64,000 nt of DNA from CAVSNH01 sp963729275. GTDB lineage: Bacteria > Actinomycetota > Acidimicrobiia > Acidimicrobiales > RAAP-2. The position numbers and the translations under genes are program-made. Below, piece by piece: positions 8,981-18,213 of the stretch (positions are counted from its first letter, which is position 1; each line of letters starts with the position of its first letter). A model generated the notes under the pieces. It was not told the DNA's origin. It did no database searches and saw only the letters and a program-made list of their open reading frames with translations. The stretch covers positions 620,001 to 684,000 of the forward strand of contig CAVSNH010000004.1 of assembly GCA_963729275.1 (NCBI GenBank). Direction: 5' to 3'.

Positions 8981-9748
8981 ATGCCGACCATCGACGATTA
9001 CGAGCCTGGGACCCCGTCCTGGGTCGACCTGGCTAGCACCGACCTACCGAGCTCGGTGCGGTTCTACACGGAGCTGTTCGGTTGGAGCGCCGAGGACCAA
9101 GGTCCCGAGTCCGGCGGCTACCACATGTTCATGAAGGACGGCCGGCCGATCGCCGGTGGCCTGGCCACCATGATGGAGGGTCAGCCTTCGGCCTGGATGT
9201 CCTATGTCTCGGTCGCCGATGCCGACAGCACCGTGGACCGGATCAAGCGGGCAGGCGGCGCGGTCTTCGTCGAGCCGATGGACGTGATGACGGCCGGAAG
9301 GATGGCGGTGGCTGCCGACCCGACCGGTGCCGCCTTCGGTGTCTGGCAGCCGAAGGAACACCGCGGGGCAGGCATCGTTAACGAGCCCGGGTCCCTCACC
9401 TGGAACGAGCTCAACACTCGGGATGTCGACGCGGCATTGGACTTCTATCCCCGTGTGTTCGACTGGGAGCCCGAGACGCACAAGGGTGAGATGGACTACA
9501 CCGAGTGGAAGGTCGGAGGCCGCACCATCGCCGGCATGATGTCGATGCCCGAGGTCGTGCCGGCCGACGTGCCCTCCCACTGGCTCGTCTACTTCGCCAC
9601 CGCCGACTGTGATGCAAGCGCGGAGAAGGCGAGTGGGCTCGGCGGCACGGTGGTGAACGGGCCCATGGACATCGAACCGGGACGGTTTGCCGTGGTACTC
9701 GACCCCACGGGTGCCGCCTTCGCAGTGATCGCCACCAAGGCCGTCTGA
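8981..9748 (+). CDS. two-domain VOC (glyoxalase-fold) protein, CFP30B-like
   Basis: 255 residues, two tandem vicinal-oxygen-chelate units (about 8-125 and 133-252), each opening with a Trp-rich strand (PSWVDLASTD; SLTWNELNTRD). AAGGAG sits 7 bases before the ATG. The usual His/Glu metal ligands are not evident at the first-strand positions, as in other members of this actinobacterial group, so catalysis by metal is doubtful. It is followed without a gap by the GabT-like gene, whose GTG comes right after this stop, suggesting co-translation. Role unknown; possibilities include binding of small metabolites or resistance functions. Confidence 0.85.
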   Translation: MPTIDDYEPGTPSWVDLASTDLPSSVRFYTELFGWSAEDQGPESGGYHMFMKDGRPIAGGLATMMEGQPSAWMSYVSVADADSTVDRIKRAGGAVFVEPMDVMTAGRMAVAADPTGAAFGVWQPKEHRGAGIVNEPGSLTWNELNTRDVDAALDFYPRVFDWEPETHKGEMDYTEWKVGGRTIAGMMSMPEVVPADVPSHWLVYFATADCDASAEKASGLGGTVVNGPMDIEPGRFAVVLDPTGAAFAVIATKAV

Positions 9749-11095
9749 GTGGTTCGACCAAGCCTCGCCCCCATCAAGCAGGAGCGCCACCTCGTCACCG
9801 ACGTCCCCGGGCCGCGGTCGCTCGAGCTCGAGTCACGGCGCAGGGCGGCCGTGGCCGGCGGGGTGAGCTCCAGTCTTCCCGCCTATGTCGAGCGCGGCGC
9901 CGGCGCCATCCTCGTGGACGTGGACGGCAACCATCTCATCGACCTGGGCGCCGGCATCGCCGTCGTCAGCGTGGGTCATGCCACCCCCGAGGTGGTCGAG
10001 GCTGTGGCCGCCCAGGCCGAGCGGTTCAACCACACCTGCTTCATGGTCACGCCCTACGAGGGGTACGTCGCCGTGGCCGAGCGCCTCAACGAGCTGGCTC
10101 CGGGTGATGGGGAACACCGCACAGCGCTGTTCAACTCCGGGGCGGAGGCGGTCGAGAACGCGGTCAAGATCGCCCGCCGGGTGACGGGCCGTCAGGCGGT
10201 GATCGCGTTCGACCACGCCTACCACGGCCGCACCAACCTCACCATGGCCCTCACGGCCAAGAACGCCCCCTACCGGGACGGCTTCGGGCCCTTCGCGCCC
10301 GAGGTGTATCGGGTCTCGACCTCCTACCCGTTCCGGGATCCGCCCGACATGACCGGGGCCGAGGCGGCTGCCCGCGCCATCGAACAGATCGAACGGCAGG
10401 TCGGCCCCGATCGGGTGGCGTGCGTCGTCGTCGAGCCCATCGAGGGCGAGGGCGGCTTCGTCGTGCCCGCTCCCGGATTCCTCCCCGCCCTCAGTGCGTG
10501 GTCGACCGAGGTCGGGGCACTGTTCGTGGCCGACGAGATCCAGACAGGGCTGTGCCGCACCGGGGACTGGTTCGCCTGCCAGCACGAGGACGTAGTGCCG
10601 GACCTACTGACCACGGCCAAGGCCCTTGCCGGCGGGCTACCCCTGGCCGCAGTGACGGGACGGGCCGAGGTCATGGACGCGGTCCACCCCGGTGGCCTGG
10701 GCGGCACCTACGGCGGCAACCCGGTGGCCTGCGCGGCGGCCCTCGCTGCCTTGGACATGCTCCGCGACGACGACCTGGCCGCTGCCGCCCGGCGGATCGA
10801 AGCGGTCATCGAGCCGTGCCTTCGGAAGCTGCAGCAGTCCTATCCGGCTGTCGGCGACGTGCGTGGGCGAGGAGCGATGATGGCCATGGAGCTGGTTCGG
10901 CCGGGCACGACCGAGCCTGACGCCGAGGCCATCCGGCAGATCGTGGCCGCCTGCCACCGGGCCGGCGTCGTCGTGCTGTCGTGCGGCAGCTTCGGGAATG
11001 TGGTGCGCCTGCTCCCGCCGCTGGTCATCGAGCCGGACCTCCTGGCCGACGGCCTCGAGGTGCTCACGGCCGCTGTGGATCAGGTCCTCGGCTGA
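9749..11095 (+). CDS. gabT: class III aminotransferase, 4-aminobutyrate aminotransferase-like
   Basis: 448 residues. PLP-dependent transamination, most likely of 4-aminobutyrate to succinate semialdehyde with 2-oxoglutarate as acceptor. PLP contacts seen: NSGAEA at 129-134 (phosphate cup), ADEIQTG at 261-267 with Asp262, and Lys291 in TTAKALAGG. The N-terminal QERHLVTDVPGPRS (11-24) is typical of actinobacterial GabT. GTG start directly abuts the VOC gene stop. An aldehyde dehydrogenase lies 4.5 kb downstream at 15584, which could oxidise a semialdehyde, but the genes between do not link them. Other omega-amino acids are possible substrates. Confidence 0.85.
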   Translation: MVRPSLAPIKQERHLVTDVPGPRSLELESRRRAAVAGGVSSSLPAYVERGAGAILVDVDGNHLIDLGAGIAVVSVGHATPEVVEAVAAQAERFNHTCFMVTPYEGYVAVAERLNELAPGDGEHRTALFNSGAEAVENAVKIARRVTGRQAVIAFDHAYHGRTNLTMALTAKNAPYRDGFGPFAPEVYRVSTSYPFRDPPDMTGAEAAARAIEQIERQVGPDRVACVVVEPIEGEGGFVVPAPGFLPALSAWSTEVGALFVADEIQTGLCRTGDWFACQHEDVVPDLLTTAKALAGGLPLAAVTGRAEVMDAVHPGGLGGTYGGNPVACAAALAALDMLRDDDLAAAARRIEAVIEPCLRKLQQSYPAVGDVRGRGAMMAMELVRPGTTEPDAEAIRQIVAACHRAGVVVLSCGSFGNVVRLLPPLVIEPDLLADGLEVLTAAVDQVLG

Positions 11096-11253
11096 GGCAC
11101 ACCGGGTATTCGGGTCCGTCTTTCCGAGCCGCGCCAATCGGACGGCAGACGGTCGCCAGGAGGTCAGTGGGTCCATCCGCAGGTTGGAGCAGGTCGGAAG
11201 GCGCCGACCGGTTATCGTCACTCGACCGTGGCGAGATGGGATCGGGGTCCGGT

Positions 11254-11589
11254 ATGGCCGAGTTGCGGATCGACACAGAGCGGACGCCCGACGCCCGCGC
11301 CTCGGCTGAGTCGGACCATCCCAACAAGGACGCTGTGACGGTGCGCGTCGCCGGCGAGGTGGACCTCGACACCGCCGAACAGTTGGCGGCCGGACTGGAG
11401 GCGTGCCACGGCACGGTCGTCGTCGACCTGGCCGGCGTTACCTTCATCGACAGCTCCGGCCTGGGCACCCTCATCCGAGCCCGGAACCGGCTCACATCCG
11501 AGGGCGGCGGTCTGCTCGTCCGGGAGCCCACGGAGCGGGTCCGCCAATTGTTCGAGCTGACCGGGCTCACCGAACTTCTGGCCGACTGA
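11254..11589 (+). CDS. STAS-domain anti-sigma factor antagonist
   Basis: 111 residues, SpoIIAA/RsbV-like. The phosphorylatable serine loop is DSSGLGTLI, with Ser67/Ser68. The fold spans about 25-108 (VRVAGEVDLDTAEQLA, VVVDLAGVTFIDSSG, LFELTGL). In the family, the unphosphorylated form binds an anti-sigma kinase and frees a sigma factor. No kinase or sigma gene lies beside it, so its partner is elsewhere. An in-frame ATG at 11236 would add six residues; neither start has a strong ribosome site. Confidence 0.85.
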   Translation: MAELRIDTERTPDARASAESDHPNKDAVTVRVAGEVDLDTAEQLAAGLEACHGTVVVDLAGVTFIDSSGLGTLIRARNRLTSEGGGLLVREPTERVRQLFELTGLTELLAD

Positions 11590-11645
11590 CGGCGGCGATC
11601 GATCGCCTTCCGCCGGGGGCCGCCGTCTTCAGAGGTCGGCAGTGG

Positions 11646-12242
11646 TCAGCGCCGAATCTGCGCGAGGGCAGCCCGCGCCGACGCCAGTCCGGCGTCGAGG
11701 AGTCGGACCTCGTCGCCGGCGTCACGAGCCAGCTCGGCGACTCGCGGGTCACAGGCGTCACCGGCGGCGGCGATGGCCACCCGCCGGACGTCGTCGGCCG
11801 CCCGCACGACGTCCTGGACATGGCCGCGGATACTCGGTGGCACTGGTCCGCCCGACTCGAGGCGGAGCACCCGATCGAGGTCGGCGGCGGCCCCCTCGAT
11901 GCGACGGCACAGGCTCGGCAACTCGGCCACCGGCGCCCCGAGGTCGGCGGCCGTCCGCACCGCGTCGACGGCGCCGTCGACCGCCTGCCACAGCCATCGA
12001 CGTACCCGTCGCGGGGAGGACCAGTTGTCGCCGGCGAGCGGACGGCGGCGGCCGGCGCGCCGGGCGGCGGTGGCATCCCAGAGGGCCAGCAGGGCGATGA
12101 CGGCGCCGTGGGAGCGGACGAGTCGCCAGCGGCGGCGAACCGTTCGGCCGACCAGCAGGGCGGCGACGATGGCGGCGGCCACGCTGAGGACGACGAGAAC
12201 CGCCACCACGTCGAAAAACGAGCCCCAAGCTGATGCCAGCAC
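11646..12242 (-). CDS. small membrane-anchored protein of unknown function
   Basis: 198 residues. One strong N-terminal membrane segment (about 9-31, VVAVLVVLSVAAAIVAALLV) followed by an Arg-rich stretch and a long, mostly helical Ala/Arg/Asp-rich cytoplasmic part with possible coiled coils (about 85-195). No known domain recognised. It begins 9 bp after the tyrosine phosphatase stop on the same strand, so the two are probably one transcript. Confidence 0.7.
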   Translation of the reverse strand: MLASAWGSFFDVVAVLVVLSVAAAIVAALLVGRTVRRRWRLVRSHGAVIALLALWDATAARRAGRRRPLAGDNWSSPRRVRRWLWQAVDGAVDAVRTAADLGAPVAELPSLCRRIEGAAADLDRVLRLESGGPVPPSIRGHVQDVVRAADDVRRVAIAAAGDACDPRVAELARDAGDEVRLLDAGLASARAALAQIRR

Positions 12243-12251
12243 GACCCGATC

Positions 12252-13085
12252 CTACGACTCGAGCAGCAGGTCGGGGATGCGGTCGAGGGTGGCGGTCGGC
12301 ACCCCGGCCCCCTTGGCCCACGCCCTGGCTCCGCCGAACTCGCTGCTCAGGCCGTCGAGGAAGGACTGCATGGTGACGGCCTCGACCCCGTAGGTGGCCG
12401 GCGGCACCTGGGCCAGCCTCTCGGCGGCGTCGGGATCCGCTCGCCGGAAGCGATCGAGAATGGGCTCCATACGACCGGCGGTGATGACGTAATCCTCGAC
12501 GATGATCTGGTGATCGACTCCCGCCAGGTCGAGCACCAAGGCAGCCAGCACCCCGGTCCGGTCCTTCCCGGCCGCGCAATGGAAGACGAGGGGCAGCCGT
12601 GACGGATCGCCGATCAGCGTGAGCGCCTCGGTCAGCGATTCCCGCCCGACGTCGAGGTACCACCGGTAACGGGCGGAAAGGTCCTCGCCCACCGGTGCCG
12701 GTGCAGCCATGGCTTCTCCCGGAGTGTCGTATTTGCCGGCGTCGGCACGGGGACCGTCGGCACGGGGACCGTCGGCGCCGTCGACACGGGGCTCACCCGC
12801 GGCCGTGCCGTCACCCAGCACCGAGAGGTGATGGAAACCGATCGGCTCCGGCCCGAGAAGTCCCCGCCCGGTGCGTGCCAGCTCCTTCGGCGTGCGCAGG
12901 TCGATCACGGTCGTGAGGCCCAACCCCCGGATGACTTCCACGTCGGCTTGAGTCAGCTCGTGCAAGGTGTCGCTCCGGAAGAGCAGTCCCCATCGGGTGT
13001 GACGGCCGTCTCGGGACGGGTAGCCGCCCAGGTCGCGGAAGTTGAAGGCGCCCTCTAGGGCGACCAGTCGTTCGGGGACGGGCAT
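12252..13085 (-). CDS. tyrosine/serine protein phosphatase (Y_phosphatase3 / MptpB-like)
   Basis: 277 residues. The CX5R catalytic loop is HCAAGKDRTG, with Cys170 and Arg176, the form with Lys-Asp typical of the lipid/tyrosine-phosphatase MptpB type. GAFNFRDLGGY at 12-22 is the N-terminal family signature. The reading frame continues 134 codons upstream without family similarity, so I start at the ATG at 13085. A Gly/Asp/Pro-rich insert at about 100-120 is encoded by a short tandem DNA repeat. It could dephosphorylate proteins or phosphoinositides; the target is unknown. Divergent from the MMPL gene. Confidence 0.85.
   Translation of the reverse strand: MPVPERLVALEGAFNFRDLGGYPSRDGRHTRWGLLFRSDTLHELTQADVEVIRGLGLTTVIDLRTPKELARTGRGLLGPEPIGFHHLSVLGDGTAAGEPRVDGADGPRADGPRADAGKYDTPGEAMAAPAPVGEDLSARYRWYLDVGRESLTEALTLIGDPSRLPLVFHCAAGKDRTGVLAALVLDLAGVDHQIIVEDYVITAGRMEPILDRFRRADPDAAERLAQVPPATYGVEAVTMQSFLDGLSSEFGGARAWAKGAGVPTATLDRIPDLLLES
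12741..12770. repeat. 15-bp perfect tandem duplication inside the phosphatase gene
   Basis: GTCGGCACGGGGACC occurs twice head to tail and a third partial copy (GTCGGC) follows. It encodes an in-frame ADGPR repeat in a linker of the phosphatase at 12252-13085, consistent with replication slippage. Confidence 0.8.
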
Positions 13086-13271
13086 GGGACCATCATGCCC
13101 GGTCGGTTTCGCCGCCCGACCACCCCTGTCGGATCGGCCGGCCGGCCGTCGACCGTTTCGCACTCTGTGCCGACCATGGGCGACAATGGGGACGCCCGGC
13201 CCCTGGGCCGGCGCCGTTCGCGTTGCCCACCTGACCTTGAACCCGACCGACCCGTCGCGAGGAACGCCGAC

Positions 13272-15500
13272 ATGAGATCGCTCGCCACCTGGTGTGTCCG
13301 CCACCGTCGGACCGTCGTCCTCGCCTGGCTGCTGGTGCTGCTGGCCGCCACCGGACTGGCCCGCTCGGTCGGCTCGGCCTACACGAACAACTTCTCCCTG
13401 CCCAACACCCCGTCGACCCGTGCTCTCGATTTGTTGCAGTCGGCGTCGCCGGCGGCCGCCGGTGACCGCGAGCAGGTGGTCATCCACACGACCAACGGCG
13501 TCCGCGTCACCGACCCGTCCGTCCGCCAGCGGGTCGAGCCGATGCTGGCCGACCTTCTACGCGTGCCCAACGTGTCCGAGGTGGAGAGCCCCTACGGGCC
13601 CTCCGGCGCCTCGGAGGTCAACGCCGCCGGCACGACCGCCTTCGCCACCGTGACCTTCGACAAGCTGGGCCAGAACATCTCCGACTCAGTGGCCAAGCAG
13701 TTCGTCGCCACTGCTCAACGGGCGGCGGGTCCCGGGCTGGAGGTGGCGGTGGCCGGCCAGGTCGCCGAGCAGGCCAACCGTCCCTCGTTCGGGGGCACCC
13801 TCCCCGGGGTCATCCTGGCCGGCATCGTGCTGTACCTGGTGTTCGGCTCGGGCTGGGCCATGTGCCTGCCGTTGCTCTCCGCCCTCGCCTCCTTGGGCAC
13901 GGCCATCGGCGTCATCGAACTGCTCAGCCACGTGCTCAAGATGCCGGTCTTCTCGACCGAGCTCGTCCTTCTCATCGGGCTCGGGGTGGGCGTCGACTAC
14001 GCCCTGTTCATCGTGACCCGGCACCGACAAGGCCTCATCGCCGGTAACGACGTCGAGTCGTCCATCGTGAATTCCGTGAACACGTCGGGACGGGCCGTGC
14101 TGTTCGCAGGGATCATCGTCTGCATCGCCCTGCTCGGCATGTTCGCGCTGGGGGTGACCTTCCTCTACGGACTGGCTGTGGCCGCGGCCATCGGGGTGGC
14201 CTTCACCATGATCGCCGCCCTCACGTTGTTGCCGGCCATGCTCGGCTTCCTCGGCCATCGGGTCCTCAGCCGGAAACAGAAACGGGAGCTCGCCACCACC
14301 GGACCGCGTGTTGTCGGCGCCGGAACCTCGGGCTTCTGGCCCCGCTGGGCCGACTTCATCAAGCGCCGTCCGATCCTGCCCGCCGTCTGCGCCCTCGGGA
14401 TCATCGTGGTCGTCGCCCTGCCCTACTTCTCGCTACGAATGGGCCTGTCGGACCAGGGCAACGACCCGGTGGGTACCACCACCCGCACGGCCTATGACCT
14501 CTTGGCCAACGGCTTCGGGCCCGGCTTCAACGGTCCGCTGCTATTGGTGACCAACAACAACGGTCCGGCCGATGTCGCCGCCCTCGACCGACTTGCGACG
14601 GCTGTGGGCGCCCAACACGACGTGGCCCGCGTGACGCCGCCCGTGTCCCTGCCCTCTCGCGATGGCCGCACGGTTTCGGTCATCACCGTCTACCCCGGGT
14701 CATCACCGCAGGCGGCGTCGACCGTCGACCTCGTCGACCACCTGCGGTCGACGACCATCCCGGCGGCCACCGACGGATCCGGGGTACAGGTCTATGTCGG
14801 CGGGAATACGGCCGGCTTCATCGACTTCTCGCGCGTGCTCACCTCCAAGCTCCCGCTCTTCATCGGGCTGGTGGTGGTCCTCTCCTTCCTCCTCCTCAGC
14901 ATCGTCTTCCGGAGCCTCGTCATCCCGCTCACCGCGGCGGCCATGAACCTCTTGTCCATCGGTGCCGCCTTCGGCGTGATGGTGGCCGTCTTCCAATGGG
15001 GCTGGGCCGGCTCCCTCATCGGGTCGAGCCGGGCCGGGCCCATCGACTCGTTCCTGCCCGTCATGCTCTTCGCCATCCTCTTCGGGCTCTCGATGGACTA
15101 CGAGGTCTTCCTCGTCAGCCGTATCCACGAGGAGTGGCTGCGCTCGGGCGACAACCGCACGGCCGTGCGCAACGGGCTGGCGGCCACCGGCAAGACCATC
15201 ACCGCTGCCGCTCTCATCATGATCCTGGTCTTCGGCTCGTTCATACTGGGCGGGATCCGGGTCATCAAGGAGTTCGGCCTGGGCTTGTCCGGCGGGATCC
15301 TGATGGACGCCGTGTTCATCCGGATGGCCATCGTGCCCGCCCTCATGTTCCTGTTCGGCCGGGCCAACTGGTGGTTCCCGTCCTGGCTCGACCGCATCCT
15401 GCCCCGCCTGTCGGTCGACGCCCGGAGGGCGGTGACGCCACCGCCCGAGCCGGGAAGTCCAGGCCCTCCTCCCCGTGAGCCCGAGTCCATCGGCGTCTAA
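13272..15500 (+). CDS. MMPL/RND-family exporter
   Basis: 742 residues, the usual length for a single-chain actinobacterial MMPL protein. Twelve membrane segments in two halves: an N-terminal anchor (about 14-32), an extracytoplasmic loop, five helices, then the pattern repeats from about residue 370. Each half has the proton-relay type segment (GVGVDYALFIVTRHR; FGLSMDYEVFLVSRIHEEW). GAGGA lies 8 bases before the chosen ATG; the open frame extends upstream to 13095 but without family similarity. Members export lipids, siderophores or drugs by proton motive force. No lipid biosynthesis genes adjoin, so the cargo is not predictable. Confidence 0.88.
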   Translation: MRSLATWCVRHRRTVVLAWLLVLLAATGLARSVGSAYTNNFSLPNTPSTRALDLLQSASPAAAGDREQVVIHTTNGVRVTDPSVRQRVEPMLADLLRVPNVSEVESPYGPSGASEVNAAGTTAFATVTFDKLGQNISDSVAKQFVATAQRAAGPGLEVAVAGQVAEQANRPSFGGTLPGVILAGIVLYLVFGSGWAMCLPLLSALASLGTAIGVIELLSHVLKMPVFSTELVLLIGLGVGVDYALFIVTRHRQGLIAGNDVESSIVNSVNTSGRAVLFAGIIVCIALLGMFALGVTFLYGLAVAAAIGVAFTMIAALTLLPAMLGFLGHRVLSRKQKRELATTGPRVVGAGTSGFWPRWADFIKRRPILPAVCALGIIVVVALPYFSLRMGLSDQGNDPVGTTTRTAYDLLANGFGPGFNGPLLLVTNNNGPADVAALDRLATAVGAQHDVARVTPPVSLPSRDGRTVSVITVYPGSSPQAASTVDLVDHLRSTTIPAATDGSGVQVYVGGNTAGFIDFSRVLTSKLPLFIGLVVVLSFLLLSIVFRSLVIPLTAAAMNLLSIGAAFGVMVAVFQWGWAGSLIGSSRAGPIDSFLPVMLFAILFGLSMDYEVFLVSRIHEEWLRSGDNRTAVRNGLAATGKTITAAALIMILVFGSFILGGIRVIKEFGLGLSGGILMDAVFIRMAIVPALMFLFGRANWWFPSWLDRILPRLSVDARRAVTPPPEPGSPGPPPREPESIGV

Positions 15501-15508
15501 GCTGGCAA

Positions 15509-15522
15509 CCGGTGCGCACCGG
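15509..15522. promoter_or_regulatory. 14-bp perfect palindrome upstream of the aldehyde dehydrogenase gene
   Basis: CCGGTGCGCACCGG is self-complementary and sits 8 bp after the MMPL stop and 61 bp before the aldehyde dehydrogenase ATG. It could be an operator; no cognate regulator is adjacent. GC-rich palindromes can also arise by chance here. Confidence 0.3.
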
Positions 15523-15583
15523 CACCGCGGATTGGACCAGCGGCGGGGCGACGAGCTCCGGCGCAGGAGAATCGGGGAACATC

Positions 15584-17029
15584 ATGTCGGACTTCGTCAT
15601 GACCATCGGCGGCGAGAGCGTTCCGGCGGCCGACTCCTTCGGCGTCGTCAACCCGGCCAACGGCGAGGTGTTCGCCCACGCCCCCGAGTGCACCAAACAA
15701 CAGCTCGACGCCGCCTTCGAGGCCGCCGCCAAGGCACAGCGTGACTGGAAGGCCGACGAGGGGCTGCGGCGGTCGACCCTTCTCAAGATGGCCGACGTGA
15801 TGATGGGCTCGGGTGCCGAGCTCGCCCCCATCCTGACCGCCGAACAGGGCAAGCCCCTGGCCGACGCCAACATCGAGTCGTTCGCGGCAGCCCTGTGGTG
15901 CCAGTACTACGCCAATCTGGAGACGCCGCCGCAGGTGATCCAGGACGACGACTCCGCCCGGGTCGAGGTCGTGCGCCGGCCGGTGGGTGTCGTCGCCGGC
16001 ATCACCCCTTGGAACTATCCCCTGACCCTGGCCTTCTGGAAGATCGCCCCTGCGCTCCTGGCCGGCAACACCCTCGTACTCAAGCCCTCGCCCTTCACCC
16101 CCCTCTCCACCCTCAAGGCCGTCGAGCTCCTGCGGGACGTGATCCCCCCGGGCGTGATCAACGCAGTGAGCGGGGGCGACGATCTCGGTGCCTGGATGAC
16201 CTCGCACCCGATCCCGCGAAAGGTCAGCTTCACCGGGTCGATCGAGACGGGGAAGAAGGTCGCCATGTCGGCGGCACCGGACTTGAAGAGAGTGACTCTC
16301 GAGCTCGGCGGCAACGACCCGGCCATCGTGCTCGACGATGCCGACCCGGCTGTGGTCGGCAAGGCCATCTTTGCCGGGGCGTTCATGAACAACGGGCAGG
16401 TGTGCTCGGCCATCAAGCGGGTCTACGTCCCCGAAGCCATGTACACCGATGTCGTCGACGCCCTGAGCGAGCAAGCCCTCGCCATCAAGGTGGGTGACGG
16501 AACCGAGCCCGAGACCAAGCTCGGCCCCATCAACAACGAGCCCCAGTTCGAACGGGTGAAGGAGCTCGTCGGCGACGCCGTTGCTCACGGAGCCACCGCC
16601 ACCGTGGGCGGGCACGCCATGGACCGGCCCGGCTACTTCTTCGAGCCGACCATCCTCACCGGTCTCTCCGACGGCACCAGGATCGTCGACGAGGAGCAGT
16701 TCGGCCCGGCCCTGCCGGTCATCGCCTACCGGGACGTCGACGACGTGATCAATCGGGCCAACGCCACCCACTTCGGGCTGTCGGGCTCGGTGTGGGGCGG
16801 GAACGCCGACCGGGCCGCCGAGGTGGCCGCCCAGCTCGAGTGCGGCACGGCCTGGATCAATACCCACCTGGCCCTAGGCCCGGCTCAGCCCTTCGGCGGC
16901 TTCAAGTGGAGCGGCATCGGGGTCGAGAACGGGCCGTGGGGGCTCGCCGAGTTCACCGAGGTCCAGGCCGTGTACCACAACAAGACCCCGGACGGGCTCA
17001 ACCTCAACACCGGCAGCCTGCTCTCCTGA
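15584..17029 (+). CDS. aldehyde dehydrogenase family protein
   Basis: 481 residues. NAD(P)-dependent oxidation of an aldehyde to the acid. TPWNYP at 141-146 carries the oxyanion Asn144; Glu240 in LELGGNDP is the general base; Cys274 in NNGQVCSAIKR is the nucleophile. PFGGFKWSGIG near the C-terminus closes the family signature. The start is an ATG after AGGAG and GGGGAA. It follows the MMPL gene on the same strand with an 83-bp gap holding a palindrome. The substrate is open; semialdehydes or aromatic aldehydes are plausible. Confidence 0.9.
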   Translation: MSDFVMTIGGESVPAADSFGVVNPANGEVFAHAPECTKQQLDAAFEAAAKAQRDWKADEGLRRSTLLKMADVMMGSGAELAPILTAEQGKPLADANIESFAAALWCQYYANLETPPQVIQDDDSARVEVVRRPVGVVAGITPWNYPLTLAFWKIAPALLAGNTLVLKPSPFTPLSTLKAVELLRDVIPPGVINAVSGGDDLGAWMTSHPIPRKVSFTGSIETGKKVAMSAAPDLKRVTLELGGNDPAIVLDDADPAVVGKAIFAGAFMNNGQVCSAIKRVYVPEAMYTDVVDALSEQALAIKVGDGTEPETKLGPINNEPQFERVKELVGDAVAHGATATVGGHAMDRPGYFFEPTILTGLSDGTRIVDEEQFGPALPVIAYRDVDDVINRANATHFGLSGSVWGGNADRAAEVAAQLECGTAWINTHLALGPAQPFGGFKWSGIGVENGPWGLAEFTEVQAVYHNKTPDGLNLNTGSLLS

Positions 17030-17061
17030 GCGGCCGACACCGCCGGATGCTGCCTTGGGCA

Positions 17062-17116
17062 GGGGGCATCTTCGCCGGCTCGACCGAGCCAGGTCGAGTT
17101 CGACCTATTTGCCCCC
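17062..17116. terminator. branched hairpin structure between convergent genes
   Basis: GGGGGCA (17062-17068) pairs with TGCCCCC (17110-17116) and encloses two further perfect hairpins: GGCTC-GACC-GAGCC at 17077-17090 and AGGTCGA-GT-TCGACCT at 17091-17106. It lies between the aldehyde dehydrogenase stop and the convergent sulfotransferase stop, so a bidirectional terminator is the simplest reading. A small structured RNA is possible but unsupported. Confidence 0.45.
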
Positions 17117-17157
17117 ATGCCGTCGCAGGGACCAAACGCTGACCGTTAGAAGCGACG

Positions 17158-18213
17158 TCAGCGCCCGGCGCCACCTCCCAGCCGCCGTCCGACGCGTCGG
17201 ATCAAGTGCCCGGTACGAGCCATGGGGGAGGTCGAAGGGCGGTGCTTCCGCCGCTCCACGACGTATTCGCGCCGGAGAGTGAGGACGTCCTCCACCCATC
17301 CGGGCTCGTCGCCGAGCTCCGGCGCCGACCACTGGTGATGTGGGCCCTGCATCCTGTCGAGCACGTCCAGAAGTTGGCGCTGGCTATCGTGCAAACGGGC
17401 CTTCGGATCGAGGGAAGGGGAGGTCTGGTGGTGGCGGAGCTTACGGTCGAGCGTCCGATCCGTTGACGCGGCCGGTCCGCGTTCGACGTCCAGACCGGCG
17501 ACCGTCAGAAACTCAACGAGCTCCTCTTGCCACTCATCCGGCTGTTCGAGCACCCGGTCGAAGCCGACGACCAGCGTGGGCACACCGTCAAGATTGGCGA
17601 CAGCTCCACGCACATAACGCTCCCAGAGGGCAACGCCGAGGGTGGTCGAAAATCCAGCCCGCGCCGTTATCGAGTTGGCCACTTCGAGGGGGTCACGGTA
17701 GACGAAGATGGCGGCACGCGGTGGCGCGGTCGCAGATCGCCAGAAGGGCAACAGAAGACAGTTGCGGGGGTCTTTCCAGACAAATCGCTCGCGACCAAAG
17801 ACACGCTCGATCAAGACGCCCGCCTTCTCCCGCCGACCGGCCACGGCGGGATCTGATTCCCAGTTCGGCGCGAGAACCGGAGGTGCGGACCAGTCCCCGC
17901 CCACCAGGCTGAGCAGGGCCTCGTTGAATCGAGTCAGCGTGGCACTCTCGTGATTGCCCTGCTCGTTCCACTCCTTCGTCGGGAACAGATCCTCATCGGG
18001 CGGTCCATGGATCCCGAACCGGCTGACTATCCCGGTCACGGCCGAGGTGCCGCTCCGGTGCATGCCGATCACGTACAGGCCCTGACCGGCGCCGCCGGGA
18101 TGCTTGGCGCCATTGATGGGCGAACTTCCCGCGCTTGTCACGACCAGTCCGGGGACGCACCAGAAGTCAGGCGTAGAGCCACTATCCGATGAAGGCTGGT
18201 TCCGCCCAGCCAT
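17158..18213 (-). CDS. sulfotransferase family protein
   Basis: About 351 residues. The PAPS 5'-phosphosulfate loop GMHRSGTSAV lies near residue 50 and the 3'-phosphate segment VYRDPLEVANS is present. The family transfers sulfate from PAPS to a glycan, lipid or small molecule. The start is uncertain: in-frame ATGs at 18246 and 18213 and GTGs further in, none with a clear ribosome site; the fold itself begins only about 45 residues in. It stands alone between convergent and non-related genes. A second, unrelated sulfotransferase is at 43710. The acceptor is unknown. Confidence 0.8.
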   Translation of the reverse strand: MAGRNQPSSDSGSTPDFWCVPGLVVTSAGSSPINGAKHPGGAGQGLYVIGMHRSGTSAVTGIVSRFGIHGPPDEDLFPTKEWNEQGNHESATLTRFNEALLSLVGGDWSAPPVLAPNWESDPAVAGRREKAGVLIERVFGRERFVWKDPRNCLLLPFWRSATAPPRAAIFVYRDPLEVANSITARAGFSTTLGVALWERYVRGAVANLDGVPTLVVGFDRVLEQPDEWQEELVEFLTVAGLDVERGPAASTDRTLDRKLRHHQTSPSLDPKARLHDSQRQLLDVLDRMQGPHHQWSAPELGDEPGWVEDVLTLRREYVVERRKHRPSTSPMARTGHLIRRVGRRLGGGAGR

